From Azolla caroliniana (lineage: Eukaryota > Polypodiophyta): DNA of 64,000 nucleotides. Below, piece after piece: positions 61,241-64,000 of this stretch. The notes beneath the pieces were generated by a model. That model saw only the letters and a program-made list of their open reading frames with translations. It had not been told where the DNA came from and did no database searches. The translations under genes were made by a program, and so were the position numbers. The stretch is taken from positions 6,448,001 through 6,512,000 of the forward strand of contig JBHGNT010000008.1 in the NCBI GenBank assembly GCA_043228905.1. Direction: 5' to 3'. Each line of letters opens with the position of its first letter. Positions within the stretch are counted from its first letter, which is position 1.

Positions 61241-62248
61241 TTGGACAAATCCGGATCCGGCAAGACCGGTAAGGAAGGTCGGCAAAGCTCGCACTACGCA
61301 AACGGATCGGGAGGATCCAAGAACGGTAAGAGGCCAGCCTTGGTGATGAAGCACAAGGCAAAGTCAATGAAGAAGACCACTTCCAAATCGGAGGAAGTGT
61401 GGTACGTTGACTCCGGCGCATTGAACCACATGACGAGCCACGGGGAGTGGTTCTCCTTTTTGGAGAAGCCGGATCAACCGGGAGTTATCGAAACTAGAGA
61501 TGACACTCCCCAGCCGATCGTGCATGTCGGAGAAGTCCCTTTGAGCCACGTCGGACAGAGGAGGAAGCTAATGAATGTATTACATGTTCCGACGATCACA
61601 AAGAACCTGGTGTCGGTCGGACAGATCGTCGACCAGGGGATGCAGGTGCGGTCTACGCACCTCGGGTGCTTCATTGAGGACGAGGGCGAAGTTATTGCGC
61701 AAGGGCGCAGAGATGGGAGGATGTTTATCCTCAACACCAATGACATCGGCACCGCACTGTTCGCCAAAAGACAGAAGGTCGAGTCGGATATCGACCTGTG
61801 GCACAAGTGGATCGGCCACGTCAACTACCGGAGGCTTCAAGACCTGCAAACGGAACAAGTCATTTTCGGTTTGCCGAAGTTTAGCAGCCAGAGAGCCCAG
61901 ATTTGTGAAGCCTGCCAACTCGGGAAGAAACACCGGCTTCCATTCCCCACCGAAAGAAATCGAAGCCGTAACAAGCTCGATCTGATCCATTCGGATGTGT
62001 GGGGACCGGCACAAAATGTTAGCATTGGCGGAAGTCGATATTTCGTCTCCTTCATCGACGACTACACGCGGCATACGTGGATCTACCTCATTGAGCAGAA
62101 GAGCGAAGTCTTCGAGTGTTTCCGGAGCCTCCAGAAGATGGTGGAATGGGAATTGGAGAGGAAGATCAAATGCCTACGGTCGGATGGTGGAAAAGAGTAC
62201 TTTTCCGACCAATTCAACAACTATCTACAACAAAAAGGAATTCGGTGA
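61241..62248 (+). CDS. Cop1 right protease and integrase core
   Basis: 335 open codons. Protease EEVWYVDSGALNHMTSH (D-S-G-A). Pre-integrase motif NVLHVPTITKNLVSVGQIVDQGM. Integrase zinc site HKWIGHVNYRRLQDL and CEACQLGKKHRLPF. Core Asp in DLIHSDVWGPAQ, second Asp in CLRSDGGKEYFSDQFNNYL. A TGA after KGIR ends the frame; the Glu is in the next piece (NGVAERKNRSLID, near 62280). Confidence 0.9.
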   Translation: MDKSGSGKTGKEGRQSSHYANGSGGSKNGKRPALVMKHKAKSMKKTTSKSEEVWYVDSGALNHMTSHGEWFSFLEKPDQPGVIETRDDTPQPIVHVGEVPLSHVGQRRKLMNVLHVPTITKNLVSVGQIVDQGMQVRSTHLGCFIEDEGEVIAQGRRDGRMFILNTNDIGTALFAKRQKVESDIDLWHKWIGHVNYRRLQDLQTEQVIFGLPKFSSQRAQICEACQLGKKHRLPFPTERNRSRNKLDLIHSDVWGPAQNVSIGGSRYFVSFIDDYTRHTWIYLIEQKSEVFECFRSLQKMVEWELERKIKCLRSDGGKEYFSDQFNNYLQQKGIR

Positions 62249-62782
62249 GAATTCAGCTGCAGATACACACCGCAACAGAACGGTGTGGCCGAAAGGAAGA
62301 ATCGGTCGCTGATTGACGTGGCTAGGGCAATGCTGGAGGAAAAGAGCATGCCCAAGTTCTACTGGGCGGAGGCAGTCCAAACGGCCGTTTACATCCAGAA
62401 CCGGATCGGGGACAAGGTGTCAGCTCACGAGTTGTATTTCGGGCGCAAGCTGAATTTGAGGCACCTTCAGATATTCGGCAGCATAGCCTATGTACATGTG
62501 CCGGATGAGAAGCGGAGAAAGCTGGATGCAAAATCGGAAAAATGCATCCTAGTCGGCTATGCTCAAGAGCAAAAGGGGTATAAGTGTTATAACCCCCGGA
62601 CGAAGCAGGTCCGAGTCAGCCGAGATGTCGAGTTTGATGAATCGGTATCGTGGTATTCCTTACTGACTCCTACTTCCGATCCCGACCCGATGTCGGAGGA
62701 TGGGGCTAGTGAGTCCGAACCGGCCCAGGTAGAGAAAGATGAAGCCGGGACTCAAAATGAGAATCCGGAATCGTTCCGGTGA
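62249..62782 (+). pseudogene. Cop1 right integrase C-terminal part
   Basis: It reads YTPQQNGVAERKNRSLIDVARAMLEEKSMPKFYWAEAVQTAVYIQNRI, HLQIFGSIAYVHVPDEKRRKLDAKSEKCILVGYAQEQKGYKCYNPRTKQVRVSRDVEFDES. Standard copia integrase end. An acidic tail leads to a stop at 62782. Confidence 0.88.
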
Positions 62783-63516
62783 AGCGGAGTGAATGAGAGA
62801 CTGGGTCGGTCCAACCAGTCGGATGATGAGACGGCAAGTAGTGGAGACACTGTCGTGCTCTCCCCGCGCAAGGAACAAAAGGAGACGGTTCACACGCAAA
62901 GAGAAGGGAAAGCAGAAGATGCCGGAATTCGAGACCGGCAATGATGAGTCGGATCGGTGCGTATCTGACTTCGGCAAGGACATAGGCAGATCTTCGGGAA
63001 CGAAGACTGAACCGGCCAAGAAGGGTCTCATATCGGGTGTCGGTGAGTTACGCCGGTCCACCCGCCACAAGGATCCCGTTAAACGGTATGGGTATAACGA
63101 CTACATGGCGCATCATTATGCGTACATGACCAAGGTGGCGGAAGTCCGTGAGCCGGAGAGCTACGCAGAAGCGGCAAAGGACGCAAATTGGCGTGCCGCT
63201 ATGGAGGAAGAAATGCAGCCAATGGAACTTGGGACCTGGTTGACCCTCCCCGTCACTGTAAACCGATTAGATGCAAGTGGGTGTACAAGGTGAAGTACAA
63301 TGCCGACGGTACAGTTAACCGGTACAAGGCCCGATTAGTGGCGAAGGGATATGCGCAGACCCACGGAATCGACTACGACGAGACCTTCGCTCCTATAGTG
63401 AAGATGACGACGGTTCGTGTGGTACTGGCGATTGCTGCGGCAAGGGGGTGGCATCTTCATCAGATGGATGTGAAGAGTGCCTTCCTTTAAGGAGATCTTG
63501 AAGAAGAAGTCTTTAT
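62783..63516 (+). pseudogene. Cop1 right linker and RT start
   Basis: After a basic linker come [64 protein letters not shown]. In another phase (63188-63490) it reads [72 protein letters not shown], then a stop and GDLEEEVFI. The Cop4 LTR interrupts RT here, before the catalytic box. Confidence 0.87.
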
Positions 63517-64000
63517 TGTTGGGAGACAGGTCCCTCCGGATGGGAAGGGAGAAGAATAGTGCTGATGAACAAACTCGGCCGAGGCCGATAGGCCGAGGTA
63601 TGAACCGGATGAAGAGTACCCGGCTACGGAGAGCCGGATGGTGCAGGCCCGGTATGAACCGGATGAAGAGTACCCGGCTACGGAGAGCCGGATGGTGCAG
63701 GCCCGGTATGAACTGGATGAGGAGTACCCGGCTACGGAGAGCCGGATGGTGCAGACCCGGTATGAACCGGAGGAAGAGACATATTCGTAAATATGTTTCT
63801 GAGAGCCCATCGAGGCTATATTTGTAAATAGCTGAAAAGTCATATTAGTATAAATATGATTTAGGGCAAACCTTTTAGTAACTGTTGTAGTTGTTGTCTT
63901 TTTCCTTGTTGGTGCAAGAAAAAGGAGAGTGTGCGTAACTGTACAGAGAGGGAGAGAGAGAGACGAGGTCGTTGCCTCTGTTGTAACCGCCGCCTGTGGC
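63517..64000 (+). repeat. Cop4 5' LTR (Cop2-related), runs out of the window
   Basis: It starts TGTTGGGAGACAGGTCCCTCC, like TGTTGGGAATATGTCCCTCC of the Cop2 LTR. Near 63810-63870 it has GGCTATATTTGTAAATAGC and TTTAGGGCAAACCTTTT, matching GGCTACGTATGTAAATAGC and ACTAGGGAAAACTTT in Cop2. The middle is replaced by the 54-base repeats. It lies on the plus strand, inserted in the Cop1 RT. Confidence 0.75.
63599..63780 (+). repeat. 54-base tandem repeat in the Cop4 LTR
   Basis: Units starting TATGAACCGGATGAAGAGT at 63599, 63653 and 63707, with a partial fourth at 63761. The second unit is identical to the first over most of its length. Confidence 0.95.

Larger units (their letters stand above)
59902..63516 (+). 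mobile_element. Cop1 right copy: Ty1/copia element, 5' part
   Basis: LTR, primer site, gag, knuckle, protease, integrase and the RT start lie in copia order on the plus strand. It is interrupted in RT by the Cop4 LTR at 63517. A handful of frame breaks. Same family as 5855-9168. Confidence 0.9.

Noticed and set aside
63599-63780. CRISPR-like array (54-base units; also the 24-base and 38-base arrays)
   Set aside because: The units are contiguous with no unique spacers, and the context is plant retrotransposons.

Overview
The window is a land-plant retrotransposon graveyard with no recognisable host gene. Everything that can be identified is a transposable element or a piece of one. The plant origin is inferred from tRNA-iMet-type primer sites on Ty1/copia elements, plant-type chromoviruses, an L1-like LINE, AT-rich LTRs and dense nesting. 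The LINE, the 'DHG' protease gypsy lineage and the chromovirus Chr1 made me think of a large-genome seedless plant (lycophyte, fern or bryophyte), but that is an inference and nothing in the window proves it.

Names used below: Cop1-Cop4 are Ty1/copia elements. Gy1-Gy4 are four Ty3/gypsy elements of one lineage (protease D-H-G-S, RT F-L-D-D). Chr1 and Chr2 are chromodomain gypsy elements. NA1 and NA2 are non-autonomous elements that keep gag and their own repeat protein but have no pol.

Layout. 1-3941: decayed LINE on the minus strand (ORF1-like, endonuclease, RT). 3942-5044: no gene, with a GA microsatellite. 5045-5850: gypsy gag scrap (+). 5855-14692: copia mosaic on the minus strand, made of a rearranged Cop1, a short Cop2 gag piece, then a complete Cop2 with both LTRs. 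14827-20850: Gy1 (+). 20851-25239: Cop3 (-), 3'-truncated, with one LTR. 25240-45847: Gy2 (+), interrupted by Gy3 (26856-44209). Gy3 is itself interrupted by NA1 (27788-32381, which carries a Chr2 solo LTR and a MITE) and by Chr1 (35902-40998, youngest, intact 1185-aa pol). 45848 onward: Chr2 (-), interrupted by NA2 (48764-52012, LTRs differing at 2 of 744 sites) and cut by Gy4 (52164-59901, which contains an inverted solo NA2 LTR at 55933-56663). 59902-63516: Cop1, second copy (+), inserted in the 3' LTR of Gy4. 63517-64000: LTR of Cop4, inserted in the RT of Cop1.

How the parts relate. Gy1, Gy3, Gy4, NA1 and NA2 share the same 3' end (a 20-nt hairpin followed by a polypurine tract). NA1, NA2 and Gy4 share the same primer-binding site. 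Yet the five elements carry different LTRs. NA1 and NA2 are therefore probably mobilised in trans by a Gy-type element. The unusual points are the repeat-plus-Trp-rich protein of NA1/NA2, the conserved hairpin next to the polypurine tract, tRNA-like modules lying antisense in several LTRs, and the flipped R-U5 half of the Chr1 5' LTR.
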